Origin: Thiotrichaceae bacterium
GTDB lineage: Bacteria > Pseudomonadota > Gammaproteobacteria > SZUA-140
Assembly: GCA_002401765.2 (NCBI GenBank)
Contig: NVTY02000079.1
Location: forward strand, 124,001-188,000
Length of the DNA: 64,000 nucleotides
Direction: 5' to 3'
Under the pieces are notes generated by a model, which saw only the letters and a list, made by a program, of their open reading frames with translations, ran no database searches and had not been told where the DNA came from. Numbering within the stretch: position 1 is the first letter of the stretch; every line of letters begins with the position of its first letter. Positions 1 through 8,569 of this stretch are shown here, piece by piece. The translations under genes and the position numbers were made by a program.

Positions 1-2
1 AC

Positions 3-572
3 TATGCCAATATGGAGGCGATTATTAAGCATGATATTGCGCTTTCATATAAGTTGTTGCGCTATATCAATTCCGTTGCTTTTGGTTGGCGGAGAAAAGT
101 TGAAACAATAAAGCAGGCACTGGTGATGCTGGGCGAACGACCGCTGAAAAAATGGGCATCGTTAGCTGCCTTTTCCAGTATTGCCGAAGATAAACCGCCA
201 GAGCTACTCATTACATCATTGGTGCGAGCCTCGTTTTGCGAATTGATTGCCGCGGATGTTGGCATGAAAGGAAAAGAGCTAGATTTATTTTTCATCGGAA
301 TGTTGTCCGTTGTGGATGCATTGGTGGACCGTCCTATTGAAGAGATCCTTGATGAAATTGGTATATCGGATGAAGTGAAAGAGGCATTGGTCGATGGCGG
401 TACTCCTGCCGCGAATGTGCTGCAGTTGATTGTTGCTTACCAGCAGGCCGATTGGGAGCAGGTGGCAGAAATGGTCGCGTTGCTAGAGGTTGATGAAGCG
501 CGCGTACCGGAACTGTATTACGAAGCCATTGCGTGGGCGGATGAGGTGGGATTGCCTGAATCGATCAAGTAA
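3..572 (+). CDS. C-terminal part of an HDOD signalling protein, probably EAL-HDOD (YuxH-like), cut by the window edge
   Basis: The reading frame is open to the first base of the window, so the listed ATG at 12 is internal and the gene begins upstream. The visible part starts with a motif typical of the HDOD domain (KHDIALSYKLLRYINSVAFG), followed by a helical segment with ALVMLGERPLKKWASLAAF. In the YuxH/CdgJ family this HDOD domain follows an N-terminal c-di-GMP phosphodiesterase-like EAL domain. About 190 residues from this motif to the stop fits that family's C-terminal half. The EAL part is outside the window, so its presence is inferred. HDOD domains are non-catalytic HD relatives that act in signalling. 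The gene ends well before the ABC exporter genes and is probably a separate unit. Confidence 0.8.
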   Translation, partial: YANMEAIIKHDIALSYKLLRYINSVAFGWRRKVETIKQALVMLGERPLKKWASLAAFSSIAEDKPPELLITSLVRASFCELIAADVGMKGKELDLFFIGMLSVVDALVDRPIEEILDEIGISDEVKEALVDGGTPAANVLQLIVAYQQADWEQVAEMVALLEVDEARVPELYYEAIAWADEVGLPESIK

Positions 573-655
573 ATAAATAGTTAAGGGGCCGATCCCAGTG
601 GTGACTTTATTAGTGTAGAATGCGGTGTTTTATAATCAGTGTAATAGCTAACCCC

Positions 656-1594
656 ATGACTGCTGCGATTTCAATCAACAATGTAAAAAAATCCTATGGC
701 TCGCTTGATGCCCTGAAAGGGGTTGACTTAACGATTAACCGCGGTGAGTTCTTTGGCCTGCTGGGGCCGAATGGCGCGGGTAAATCAACCTTGATTAATA
801 TCATTGCTGGATTGGCGAATGCCGATGCTGGTTCGGTGAGTGTGCTGGGCCATGATGTGGTGGGTGATTACCGGCAGGCGCGGCAGGCGCTTGGCGTGGT
901 ACCGCAGGAACTGGTGTTTGACGCCTTCTTTTCTGTGCGTGAGGTACTGAAGATCCAGTCGGGCTATTTTGGTCTGGGAAGAGAAAATGATGCGTGGATT
1001 GATGAACTACTTGAGGCGCTGGCGCTCACTGATAAGGCGGATGTCAATATGCGCGCACTTTCTGGCGGTATGAAGCGACGTGTGTTGATCGCTCAGGCGC
1101 TGGTGCATAAGCCGGAAGTGGTGATTCTGGATGAGCCGACGGCCGGGGTTGATGTTGAGTTGCGTAAGCTGTTATGGAACTTTGTGGAACAGCTTAATCA
1201 AAAAGGGCATACCATTGTATTGACGACCCATTATCTGGAAGAGGCAGAGAAGTTGTGCGACCAGATTGCGATCCTTAACCACGGTGAAGTGATCGCATTA
1301 GATACTAAGGCCTCTTTATTACAGAGTGAAATTTGCAATAAATTACATCTGATTATTAAAACCGCTGAGCCGATGGCGCAACTGCCTGATGCACTTTCGC
1401 CATCCATTCGGGACAAGGTGAAGCATCTGGATGGTTGCCAAATGCGGCTCGAGCTGCATAAAGATAAAGATGTTATCGTTGATGTGTTAGCAGCGATTGC
1501 CGATGCTGGGATTAAGGTGGTTGATTTAGAGACAGAGCGGGCAGACCTTGAAGATGTTTTTGTTGAGCTAACCAGCAAAAAGGCATCGTCATGA
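656..1594 (+). CDS. yadG: ABC transporter ATP-binding protein, YadG type
   Basis: This is the nucleotide-binding subunit of an ABC-2 type exporter and powers transport with the membrane subunit encoded just downstream. It has a Walker A motif (GPNGAGKST), an ABC signature (LSGGMKRR), Walker B with catalytic glutamate (VVILDEPTAG) and a switch histidine (LTTHYLEEAEKLC). I chose the ATG at 656 rather than the tracked 620 start, because MTAAISINNVKKSYG matches where family members begin. The protein is then about 312 residues, the usual length. The stop codon overlaps the permease start by four bases (ATGA), which indicates translational coupling. The exported substrate cannot be told from sequence. 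Confidence 0.93.
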   Translation: MTAAISINNVKKSYGSLDALKGVDLTINRGEFFGLLGPNGAGKSTLINIIAGLANADAGSVSVLGHDVVGDYRQARQALGVVPQELVFDAFFSVREVLKIQSGYFGLGRENDAWIDELLEALALTDKADVNMRALSGGMKRRVLIAQALVHKPEVVILDEPTAGVDVELRKLLWNFVEQLNQKGHTIVLTTHYLEEAEKLCDQIAILNHGEVIALDTKASLLQSEICNKLHLIIKTAEPMAQLPDALSPSIRDKVKHLDGCQMRLELHKDKDVIVDVLAAIADAGIKVVDLETERADLEDVFVELTSKKASS

Positions 1595-2352
1595 TTAATC
1601 GCGGTTTTTATACACTCTTTTATAAAGAGACGCTGCGTTTCTATAAGGTGGCATTGCAGACGATCCTTGCGCCGATCATCACCACGTTACTCTATTTTCT
1701 GGTTTTCTCGCATGTACTGAAAGACCGCGTAATGGTTTTTGAAGACCTGAGCTACACCTCTTTTCTGATTCCTGGGCTGGTGATGATGACGATTATCCAG
1801 AATGCCTTTGCGAACAGCTCGTCTAGCCTGATTCAGTCAAAGGTGACGGGCAATATTATTTTTGTATTGTTGGCTCCGCTTTCGTATGTTGAGTTTTATA
1901 TGGCATTCATGCTCGCATCGGTGGTGCGTGGCCTGGCAGTGGGGGTTGGTGTATTTTTAATTGCGATCTGTTTTGTACCTGTGCCGGTGCATAGCTATGC
2001 CTTTCTCTTTGTTTTTGCCTTGTTGGGCAGTGCGGTTCTCGGAACCTTGGGGATTATTGCGGGTATCTGGGCGGAGAAATTTGATCAGCTGGCTGGCTTT
2101 CAAAATTTCATTATTATGCCGTTGTCATTTTTAAGTGGTGTCTTTTATTCGATTCACTCTTTGCCGGTTTTCTGGCAGGTGGTGTCTCACCTAAATCCTT
2201 TCTTTTACATGGTAGACGGTTTTCGATATGGGTTTTTTGGGGTCTCTGATACCTCGCCCTGGATAAGCCTGGTATTGGTTTCGCTCGCTTTTATAGGGTT
2301 GGCAAATTTGGCCATCAAATTACTTAAGCAGGGTTATAAGCTACGCCATTGA
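1591..2352 (+). CDS. yadH: ABC-2 type transporter permease, YadH type
   Basis: This is the membrane subunit paired with the upstream ATPase. The 253-residue protein has an N-terminal amphipathic stretch and about six hydrophobic segments. It carries the ABC-2 signature region near the end (FQNFIIMPLSFLSGVFYSI, then a loop with HLNPFFYMVDGFRYGFFG), which is characteristic of YadH/NodJ-type permeases. It overlaps the ATPase gene by four bases. The pair is a complete minimal exporter without a periplasmic partner nearby. The substrate is unknown. Confidence 0.93.
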   Translation: MINRGFYTLFYKETLRFYKVALQTILAPIITTLLYFLVFSHVLKDRVMVFEDLSYTSFLIPGLVMMTIIQNAFANSSSSLIQSKVTGNIIFVLLAPLSYVEFYMAFMLASVVRGLAVGVGVFLIAICFVPVPVHSYAFLFVFALLGSAVLGTLGIIAGIWAEKFDQLAGFQNFIIMPLSFLSGVFYSIHSLPVFWQVVSHLNPFFYMVDGFRYGFFGVSDTSPWISLVLVSLAFIGLANLAIKLLKQGYKLRH

Positions 2353-2360
2353 GGTGTTTT

Positions 2361-2621
2361 TTATCGAGGGTTGTCAGTGACTTTGTCAATTGCATTGCTG
2401 ACGGCATCGGCAACTGCATTATCAATAGAAGCGCGTTCTTCATCCGGGATATAAAAGATAGTATCGATAGTGTGCCTAATGTAGCGTGGTGGCAGTTGAT
2501 TGAGTGCCAGGCAGGCGATGTCTTGAGTCGCATCATAATCTAAGTTGAGCTGGCGAGCTTCACAGGTTCTGCCAATCTGATCAATCACTAGGTTTTCGTA
2601 GAAGTTAGAAATCGAGATCAT
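2361..2621 (-). CDS. ComFB-domain protein (late competence protein family)
   Basis: This 86-residue cytoplasmic protein matches the ComFB family in its N-terminal YEN helix and in the conserved block ACLALNQLPPRYIRHT. Members in cyanobacteria have been reported to bind cyclic dinucleotides, but this protein's ligand is not known and the link is inference. It lies 76 bp downstream of a response regulator gene on the same strand, so both may be one transcript. It runs convergent to yadH with an 8-bp gap. A second-messenger role would fit the many HDOD genes and the possible EAL protein at the window start. Identification rests on the motif only. Confidence 0.75.
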   Translation of the reverse strand: MISISNFYENLVIDQIGRTCEARQLNLDYDATQDIACLALNQLPPRYIRHTIDTIFYIPDEERASIDNAVADAVSNAIDKVTDNPR

Positions 2622-2697
2622 GAGTTGGGCCTCTTTTGAAAAAAATGATCAATAGCGCCAAGTATACAGCCTTACTAAAGGGCATGTTGGTGGTGTG

Positions 2698-3267
2698 CTA
2701 GGCACGGATACTTTGGGTTTTGCGTTCAATTTCAGATGCTGTTAAGGCCCAAAAGCTTTCTGGATAATCATTGATCGGTAGGTTGAGTTTACTGGCCGCT
2801 AGTACCGCAAGAAAGTAAGGTTCTTTGCAAGATGAGATGTCGGCCATTTCAATTGCCTTATTGGTGATCTCATTTAGCGTCTTTTGGTCATGATACTCTT
2901 CTGCTTTTTCTGCCAGGCTAATGAGATTTTTGATGCGGTTGGCGGCATCTTCAAACCAGAAGGGCTTATGTAAGTAGTCACCTTTCTCCATGATGAAGCT
3001 AACATTAGCAGGATCGCTCAGGCCGCTGATAAACAAGAAGCGCATTTTACCGTTTAGCTCATGCATCTGTTTGGCGAGTAAGATGCCATCTGGTGCGGGC
3101 ATAAAGACATCAAGCACCGCAGCATTGAATTTGCTTGGGTCTTCAGAAAATCGCTCTAAGGCAAGCGATGAGTCGAGGAATGCTTCGTATTGAACACCAA
3201 ATCGCTTGGCAATGCCTTCAAGGTAGATGAGAATATCTTTGTCATCATCGACAATCATTAATTTCAC
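2698..3267 (-). CDS. Response regulator receiver protein with short C-terminal extension
   Basis: The N-terminal ~120 residues form a CheY-like receiver. It has the acidic pocket (IVDDDKD), the phosphoacceptor aspartate in AAVLDVFMPAPDG near residue 52, the switch serine in FLFISG and the lysine in YLHKPFW. About 65 further residues follow that match no output domain I recognise, so it may act by protein contact. I accept the GTG start at 3267 because AAGGAG lies seven bases upstream. No histidine kinase is adjacent. Upstream there is a sigma-28-like promoter (separate entry), and a comFB-like gene follows on the same strand. Confidence 0.88.
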   Translation of the reverse strand: MKLMIVDDDKDILIYLEGIAKRFGVQYEAFLDSSLALERFSEDPSKFNAAVLDVFMPAPDGILLAKQMHELNGKMRFLFISGLSDPANVSFIMEKGDYLHKPFWFEDAANRIKNLISLAEKAEEYHDQKTLNEITNKAIEMADISSCKEPYFLAVLAASKLNLPINDYPESFWALTASEIERKTQSIRA

Positions 3268-3316
3268 TGTGATGCTCCTTGTGGGTATTATCGAAACAAT
3301 CCTGTCTCTTTCACTC

Positions 3317-3343
3317 CTATCGTCAGTTGATCATTAACATTTA
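3317..3343 (-). promoter_or_regulatory. Candidate sigma-28 (FliA) promoter of the response regulator gene
   Basis: Read on the minus strand, the sequence is TAAATGTT, an 11-base spacer, then GACGATAG. The enterobacterial FliA consensus is TAAAGTTT-N11-GCCGATAA, so 12 of 16 positions agree and the CGATA core is kept. The predicted start site is about 40 bases before the GTG codon. Alone this is weak. It gains weight because similar sites precede other motility-type genes in the window. Confidence 0.4.
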
Positions 3344-3676
3344 GTTTTGTGGTGAAGAGGCGCCTCGTTTTGTGTGTTGTCCGTGGAAAAGACTTCTTTG
3401 AGGTCGGTTTTGGTTCGATATTCATCAATAACTTTCTCGATTTTCAGCTATAAAATGTTCATAATTATTTTTTAAAATCATAGTGATAGCGGTTATGATG
3501 CTATTTCTAGAGGGAAAAGAGGTGTTGCTTTGGCAGCTTTTATTGTTGATCTTGACTGTAATGGTCTATTATTTGGGGGCAATGATGTTGAGTATTGCTG
3601 CTGCACTGTCATAGATGAATAAGTAAGCATGACATTTTCGTTATGCTGATAAAAAGAAAATATTGAGGAGAAGCTG
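3344..3676. other. Intergenic region between response regulator and ankyrin gene
   Basis: No gene is supported here. The tracked minus-strand ORF 3493-3720 has no recognisable domain and runs into the signal peptide of the ankyrin gene. The region is AT-rich with a ten-base palindrome GAGGCGCCTC near 3357. A strong ribosome-binding site (GAGGAG) lies just before the ankyrin start. A GCTGATAA box about 35 bases before that start loosely resembles a sigma-28 -10 element, but no convincing -35 goes with it. Confidence 0.5.
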
Positions 3677-5464
3677 ATGCAAATGTTAGCAAAATCATCC
3701 TTTACGATAACATCTGTCATGTTATGCAGTGCTATCTCACTTTCTATCGCCCTTACGCCAATACATGTCAGTGCGGAAGAGCTTGGGTCTTCACTAGATG
3801 GCCATCACTTTGTGCTTGCTGCACGATTTGGTCATAAAAACGTGGTGGTTAATCTGCTCAATGGTGGCGCCGATATTGAGCTTAAAGATGAGTTGGGCAA
3901 TAGCGCATTGATGGTTGCCGCGGCTGAAAATAAGCAGGCCATTCTAAAACTTCTTATTGCGCGCGGTGCCAATGTTAATGCGCAAAGTGATAATGGTACT
4001 ACTGCGCTGATGAATGCGTCTATGTATGGCAATCTTGAAGTCGTTAATCTGCTTTTGGAGGCTGAAGGAAAGGTTGATCTGAAAAAAGTTGATGGCGAAA
4101 CGGCTTTAATTGGGGCTGTTCAGTATGGGCATCTGCCGATGATTGAGCTGCTGCTATCCAAAGGGGCTGATGCCAATGTGGTCACCCAGGGTGCCTTCAA
4201 TGAAGGGGGCGGCAAAACACCATTGATGTTTGCTGCTCAACACGGGGTGAAAGGGACGGTGGGTGATTGGAATCAAATTGTTATCACGCTGTTAAAATAT
4301 GGGGCTAATACTAATTTGACTCGTGCTAACGGTGATACTGCATTGACGATTGCGCAGTGGCATAACCATGACACGATTGTAAATACCTTGGAAAATGCGG
4401 GCGCTCGTGATGAAACTCATTATGCAGCGCTTTCCAGTGAAGAGTCTTTGGTTAAAGCGGCTAAAATAAATGACCTGATAAAGATTAAGTTACTGCTTAA
4501 TCAGTCTACAGCAGTTAACTTTCGAGATATCAATACGGGTGTTACGCCGCTAATATCAGCGGTCTACTTTGGGAATATTGATGTCGTTCGTACGTTAGTT
4601 GAGTCTGGCGCAAACGTTAATCATGTACCGTGGGGATTAAAAGAGCAGCGGATTGCTAGTTCGAGTGTCTCCTTTAAAGAGCGGGAGTTGTTACGAACCA
4701 TCTCGCGTAACGATACTGTATTGTTAGTCGCGGTTCAGAAGAATGATATTGAGATTGCTCGCTACCTGATTGAAAGGGGGGCAAAAATCGCGATCGCTAA
4801 TCGAAAAGAAGAGACTCCGACATTAATTGCCGCTAGAAACGGGAATGCGGAGTTGATGGCGCTGTTACTGAAGCATGGCGCAGATAAGAATCGAGCGGTG
4901 GTTAAAAAGAAGGTGGATCGCTTTATCACGCACATCCATAAACAACTAAAAAGACCTTCGCTGTTGATAGTCGCGGCGAGCGGCGGGCATGTTGAGACCA
5001 TGACAACTCTGTTGGCAGCAGGGGCTGATATTGATATTCAGAATGATGCCGGTATCACGGCACTGTTTAAGGCTGCGGAGCAGGGGCATGCAAATGCAGT
5101 GGCACTATTATTGGCCCATAAGGCAGCCCCCAATTTATTTGATAATATAGGCCGCACGCCATTAATGATTGCATCGCGAAATGGCTATCAGAGTATTGTT
5201 GAGCAATTGATTTCACATGCGGCAGATGTCAATGCGATTGAGCAGCTTGATCCGAGTTCGCATCGCGATATATCAATTGGTGGTATGACCGCACTTATTT
5301 ATGCCTCTAGAGGCGGGCATACTGAGATCGCAGTGATGCTATTAAAAAATGGTGCAGATAGGCGCCTCTCTTCTAATACGGGTGAGACTGCATTGGGCGC
5401 AGCGAAAAAACATGGCTTCAAAAAGATCGAGCAGTTGTTGGTGGGCAGTTCTATTGATGATTAA
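3677..5464 (+). CDS. Secreted ankyrin-repeat protein
   Basis: The 595-residue product begins with a classical signal peptide (hydrophobic core SVMLCSAISLSIAL, probable cleavage after VSA), so it should reach the periplasm or beyond. The rest is ankyrin repeats of about 33 residues, seen as recurring units such as LMVAAAENKQAILKLLIARG and TPLMIASRNGYQSIVEQL. There are roughly a dozen, in two blocks separated by less regular linkers near residues 250 and 330-345. Ankyrin repeats bind proteins. No enzyme domain is visible. The ribosome-binding site is strong and a terminator hairpin follows, so it is probably a single-gene unit. The partner and role are unknown. Confidence 0.88.
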   Translation: MQMLAKSSFTITSVMLCSAISLSIALTPIHVSAEELGSSLDGHHFVLAARFGHKNVVVNLLNGGADIELKDELGNSALMVAAAENKQAILKLLIARGANVNAQSDNGTTALMNASMYGNLEVVNLLLEAEGKVDLKKVDGETALIGAVQYGHLPMIELLLSKGADANVVTQGAFNEGGGKTPLMFAAQHGVKGTVGDWNQIVITLLKYGANTNLTRANGDTALTIAQWHNHDTIVNTLENAGARDETHYAALSSEESLVKAAKINDLIKIKLLLNQSTAVNFRDINTGVTPLISAVYFGNIDVVRTLVESGANVNHVPWGLKEQRIASSSVSFKERELLRTISRNDTVLLVAVQKNDIEIARYLIERGAKIAIANRKEETPTLIAARNGNAELMALLLKHGADKNRAVVKKKVDRFITHIHKQLKRPSLLIVAASGGHVETMTTLLAAGADIDIQNDAGITALFKAAEQGHANAVALLLAHKAAPNLFDNIGRTPLMIASRNGYQSIVEQLISHAADVNAIEQLDPSSHRDISIGGMTALIYASRGGHTEIAVMLLKNGADRRLSSNTGETALGAAKKHGFKKIEQLLVGSSIDD

Positions 5465-5492
5465 AATCATAATATGAATTAGTCGCTTGCTG

Positions 5493-5521
5493 ACCCTTGT
5501 CTTTTGGGAAAGGGTTTTTTT
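5493..5521 (+). terminator. Intrinsic terminator after the ankyrin gene
   Basis: ACCCTT pairs with AAGGGT across an eleven-base loop, followed directly by a run of seven T. It lies about 30 bases after the ankyrin stop codon and before the next gene's start. Confidence 0.7.
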
Positions 5522-5581
5522 ATTCTGGTGAAAAAGCAAAAGGCTTTATGCAACTGAAAAATATTGGGTTATCATCTTGCT

Positions 5582-6901
5582 ATGCTTAATGACCTGAAAT
5601 TAAACCGTCTTTATATTCATATACTCTTTGTGATGTGCTTGCTGATGTTAGCTGGCTGCGACCGTCAGGAGAAAGTGGTAAGCAAGCAAGCTATTTTAAG
5701 TGAACTTGATGTATGGGTTCATACCGGCAATAAAGAGATGCTTTTATTGCGTAAAGATCAAGTGGCTCGTTTTAATGCGAAGCATAGTCGAATTAATGTC
5801 ACGATAATTTCAATTCCCAAGGGTAGCTATAATGCGCAGATTACAGCGGCGACAAGAACCGGTACGTTACCTGACATTATAGAATTGGAAGGCCCATCTT
5901 TGGCTAGTTTTGCAGCCCGAGGAGCCTTAAAGAAGCTAGATAAGATTTTAACGACGACGACTCGCCAGGATATTTTGCCCGCTATATTTGACCAGGGGGT
6001 GTATCAAGGGCGCGTTTATTCTGTGGCAGAAACATCGAATAGCAGCGTGTTATATGCGAGGCGGAGCTTGCTGGAATCAGTTGGTTACCGTATTCCGACC
6101 GCTTTAAGTGACGCATGGGATTTAGATGAGTTTGAAACATTATTAGCATTGATTTTAAAGCATGATGATTATTCTGCCGCCATCGATATAGGGCTTAATA
6201 ATCTAGATAAATCACTTACCGCAACACTCTATCCCATGTTGTTATCTGCGGGGGGCGCAATGATTGATAAGCAAGCGCCGTACCAAATTGATGGTGTATT
6301 GAACAGCGCTCGTAATATCGAATTTCTAATGCGGATTCAACGCTGGGTTGAGCAAGGCTATATTGATAATAATAGTGATCATCAAGCCTTTAGTGATGGG
6401 CGAGTGGCATTGGTATGGGCTGGGCTTGATAAATATGCTGCGTATAAGGCCCAATTTGAAGATGACCTGATTGTTGTGCCTTTACCTGATTTTGGTGTTG
6501 GTAGTCAGTACGTGCAACAGGCCTGGGGGTGGGCGCTGACTCAGAGTTGTGAAGATACGCAGGCTGCGATGCGCTTTTTAGAGTTTCTGTTCTTACCGGA
6601 GGAAGTGCTGTTGAGCGCGCATGCATCCGGCTACCTTCCCGCTACTTATAGCGCGCTTGCAGATTATGATGCTATGAGTGATAGCCCTCTGATTACTTTG
6701 CTTGTGAGTGCCCATCAAAGAGGGGAGGTTTCTTCTCAGTTGAAGTCTCCACTTTATCCGGCTATCGATAATGCATTTCAAAAGGTTTTTGTTGGTATTA
6801 GAAATGGATTTTCTGTCGCGCTGTCACTTGAAACGGCTGTCGGTGTGATTGATCAAAAACGACAAAAACTTGAGTTCGAACTGGCTGAACTAAACCATTA
6901 A
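5582..6901 (+). CDS. Orphan extracellular solute-binding lipoprotein (ABC sugar-binding family 1)
   Basis: The ATG at 5582 gives a lipoprotein signal peptide with lipobox LMLAGC (lipidated Cys near residue 26). The tracked start at 5564 is a TTG without a clear ribosome-binding site. The mature part looks like a family 1 periplasmic solute-binding protein: VWVHTGNKEMLLLRKDQVARFNAKH, TGTLPDIIELEGPSLASFA, a central GGAMI segment, and a C-terminal FLEFLFLPEEV block. The length of 440 residues is typical. No permease or ATPase genes are adjacent, so it either serves a remote transporter or works in sensing. The ligand is unknown, though carbohydrate-like ligands are usual in the family. Confidence 0.85.
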   Translation: MLNDLKLNRLYIHILFVMCLLMLAGCDRQEKVVSKQAILSELDVWVHTGNKEMLLLRKDQVARFNAKHSRINVTIISIPKGSYNAQITAATRTGTLPDIIELEGPSLASFAARGALKKLDKILTTTTRQDILPAIFDQGVYQGRVYSVAETSNSSVLYARRSLLESVGYRIPTALSDAWDLDEFETLLALILKHDDYSAAIDIGLNNLDKSLTATLYPMLLSAGGAMIDKQAPYQIDGVLNSARNIEFLMRIQRWVEQGYIDNNSDHQAFSDGRVALVWAGLDKYAAYKAQFEDDLIVVPLPDFGVGSQYVQQAWGWALTQSCEDTQAAMRFLEFLFLPEEVLLSAHASGYLPATYSALADYDAMSDSPLITLLVSAHQRGEVSSQLKSPLYPAIDNAFQKVFVGIRNGFSVALSLETAVGVIDQKRQKLEFELAELNH

Positions 6902-6987
6902 AGGGGCTAAATCATATATTTTTAAGGCTTTATTTCTTATTTTTCTGGTGTGCTATTATCCTTAAAAGGACTTTAACGCGGCTATCT

Positions 6988-7014
6988 TAAAGAATGTTTA
7001 GCTTATGGCGATAA
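6988..7014 (+). promoter_or_regulatory. Candidate sigma-28 (FliA) promoter of the HDOD gene
   Basis: The sequence reads TAAAGAAT, an 11-base spacer, then GGCGATAA. It agrees with TAAAGTTT-N11-GCCGATAA at 13 of 16 positions and has the exact consensus spacing. The predicted transcription start is about 70 bases before the HDOD gene's ATG. This is the best of four such sites in the window. Confidence 0.55.
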
Positions 7015-7094
7015 GTTATTGGCATGGCCGTGTAAGCGGAAATATGCCTGTTATTCTGAAATATAAATGAGATTACTAGAGGGGCTCTTAAGAA

Positions 7095-7952
7095 ATGGAA
7101 GCGGTCGATTTAATCAAAGGCTCAGTTAAACTTGCGACGCTACCGGAGGTCTTTACCAAAATAAATGAAATGGTGGATGACCCATCTTCATCGGCATCAG
7201 ATATTGGTAAATTCATCAGCCAGGATCCTGGCTTGACCGCCAGGCTTTTGAAGATTGCCAATAGCCCGCTATACGGGTTCCCATCCAGGATTGATACTGT
7301 TTCACGTGCCATTACAATTATTGGCACAAGGGGCTTGCGTGATCTGATTTTGGCAACTTCTGTGATTAATAATTTTACACGCATGCCTAGTGATCATATC
7401 GATATGCGCCAATTTTGGAGCCATAGTCTTTACTGTGGCGTTATTGCGCGGTTGATTGCGGTGAAGTGTAATGCACTGCACACGGAGCCATTTTTTGTCT
7501 CTGGTCTCTTACATGATATTGGCCAGTTGATTATTTTGAATAAACTACCTGAAATGTCACGAGAAACGAAGCTACGGGCCAACGACGGGGGAATGTCATT
7601 GCAGGCGGTTGAGCAGGAAGTGATCGGCTTTGACCATGCAAAGGTGGGTTGTGAGTTGTTACGAGACTGGCGGCTACCGGATACCATTATTGATTCCACC
7701 GAATTCCATCATGAGCCTGGGAAGGCTAAGTTATCACCGCTTGGGGCGAGCATTGTTCATATTGCGAGTGAATTGGCGACTGATGTGGAGATGAACTCTG
7801 CATTGAGTAGTAGCACGTTTATTGCCACAAGGGTCGATCCCGTTGCTGTTGCAATCACAGGTCTGGGCGCGTCAGCGGTCGAGAACATTAAGGAAGAAGC
7901 CGCGCTACAATTTAGTGCTGCAATTGAGCTATTTTTACCTAAAGCCATTTAG
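7095..7952 (+). CDS. HDOD-domain signalling protein
   Basis: The 285-residue protein is a stand-alone HDOD protein. It opens with the typical LATLPEVFTKINEMVDDPSS segment, then SQDPGLTARLLKIANSPLYG, a central SGLLHDIGQLIIL motif and an EFHHEP stretch. HDOD domains lack the full metal set of HD phosphohydrolases and are linked to motility, chemotaxis and c-di-GMP networks in several proteobacteria. It resembles the three tandem HDOD genes near 37-40 kb in overall plan but is clearly more distant from them than they are from each other. A sigma-28-like promoter lies upstream, supporting a motility connection. It is a single-gene unit. Confidence 0.9.
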   Translation: MEAVDLIKGSVKLATLPEVFTKINEMVDDPSSSASDIGKFISQDPGLTARLLKIANSPLYGFPSRIDTVSRAITIIGTRGLRDLILATSVINNFTRMPSDHIDMRQFWSHSLYCGVIARLIAVKCNALHTEPFFVSGLLHDIGQLIILNKLPEMSRETKLRANDGGMSLQAVEQEVIGFDHAKVGCELLRDWRLPDTIIDSTEFHHEPGKAKLSPLGASIVHIASELATDVEMNSALSSSTFIATRVDPVAVAITGLGASAVENIKEEAALQFSAAIELFLPKAI

Positions 7953-8070
7953 ATACTTACTGAAAAGTTCGGTTTTTAAGTGTGCTGGTGACACTCGATG
8001 GGTGTGATGCCTATTCATTTAACCGCCAGCATTGACTGACGGCTAAGTAAAAATCGGTTAGCGCGCGCGG

Positions 8071-8445
8071 TTATAGACTCGATGTTTCAATTTTATGCTG
8101 CCAATAATTTGCTTTCATGTTGTCAACAGGAAGGCCAAACCAGCCCTCTTTATAACCCACTGCAAGGTATTCTTGCGCCTCAATAACACCATTTGCTGCG
8201 GCTAATTGATACCATTCAAGTGCGGCTGACTCATCAAATTTTACGTGTAAACCGCCGTGATACATTAAGGCAACATTGAATTGAGCGCGCGGATCACCTG
8301 CTTTAGCAAGTGGCATCCAGTGTGTGAATGCAGCACTATAATTTTCATTGATAGCTGAATTAACCGCGTTATCGTATGAGTCGGCAATGACGGTGGTGGT
8401 TCCGAGGCAGAGTAAAGTGGCTAATAAGGTGGTTTTTAGGCGCAT
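8071..8445 (-). CDS. Small secreted Sel1-repeat protein
   Basis: The product is 124 residues with a signal peptide (TTLLATLLCLGTTTVIA, cleavage likely after IAD or IA). It then carries about two Sel1-like repeats: YSAAFTHWMPLAKAGDPRAQ and an ALEWYQLAAANGVIEAQ unit. Sel1 repeats are short TPR-like helical pairs that mediate protein contacts. It is too small to hold an enzyme domain. It stands alone between the HDOD gene and an unrelated secreted protein gene. The role is unknown. Confidence 0.8.
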   Translation of the reverse strand: MRLKTTLLATLLCLGTTTVIADSYDNAVNSAINENYSAAFTHWMPLAKAGDPRAQFNVALMYHGGLHVKFDESAALEWYQLAAANGVIEAQEYLAVGYKEGWFGLPVDNMKANYWQHKIETSSL

Positions 8446-8569
8446 AGTGAATCTCCCGATTAAAGCGTTTGAATTACAGTATCACTATGCCTAATTCGGG
8501 CGTTTTTTTCTGAGAAATGGATCACAGTTGGAATAAAATATTATTCTTATTAAACATAGGGTTATAATG

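Noticed and set aside
3493-3720. Minus-strand ORF of 75 residues
   Set aside because: It overlaps the ankyrin gene start on the other strand and shows no protein-like pattern.
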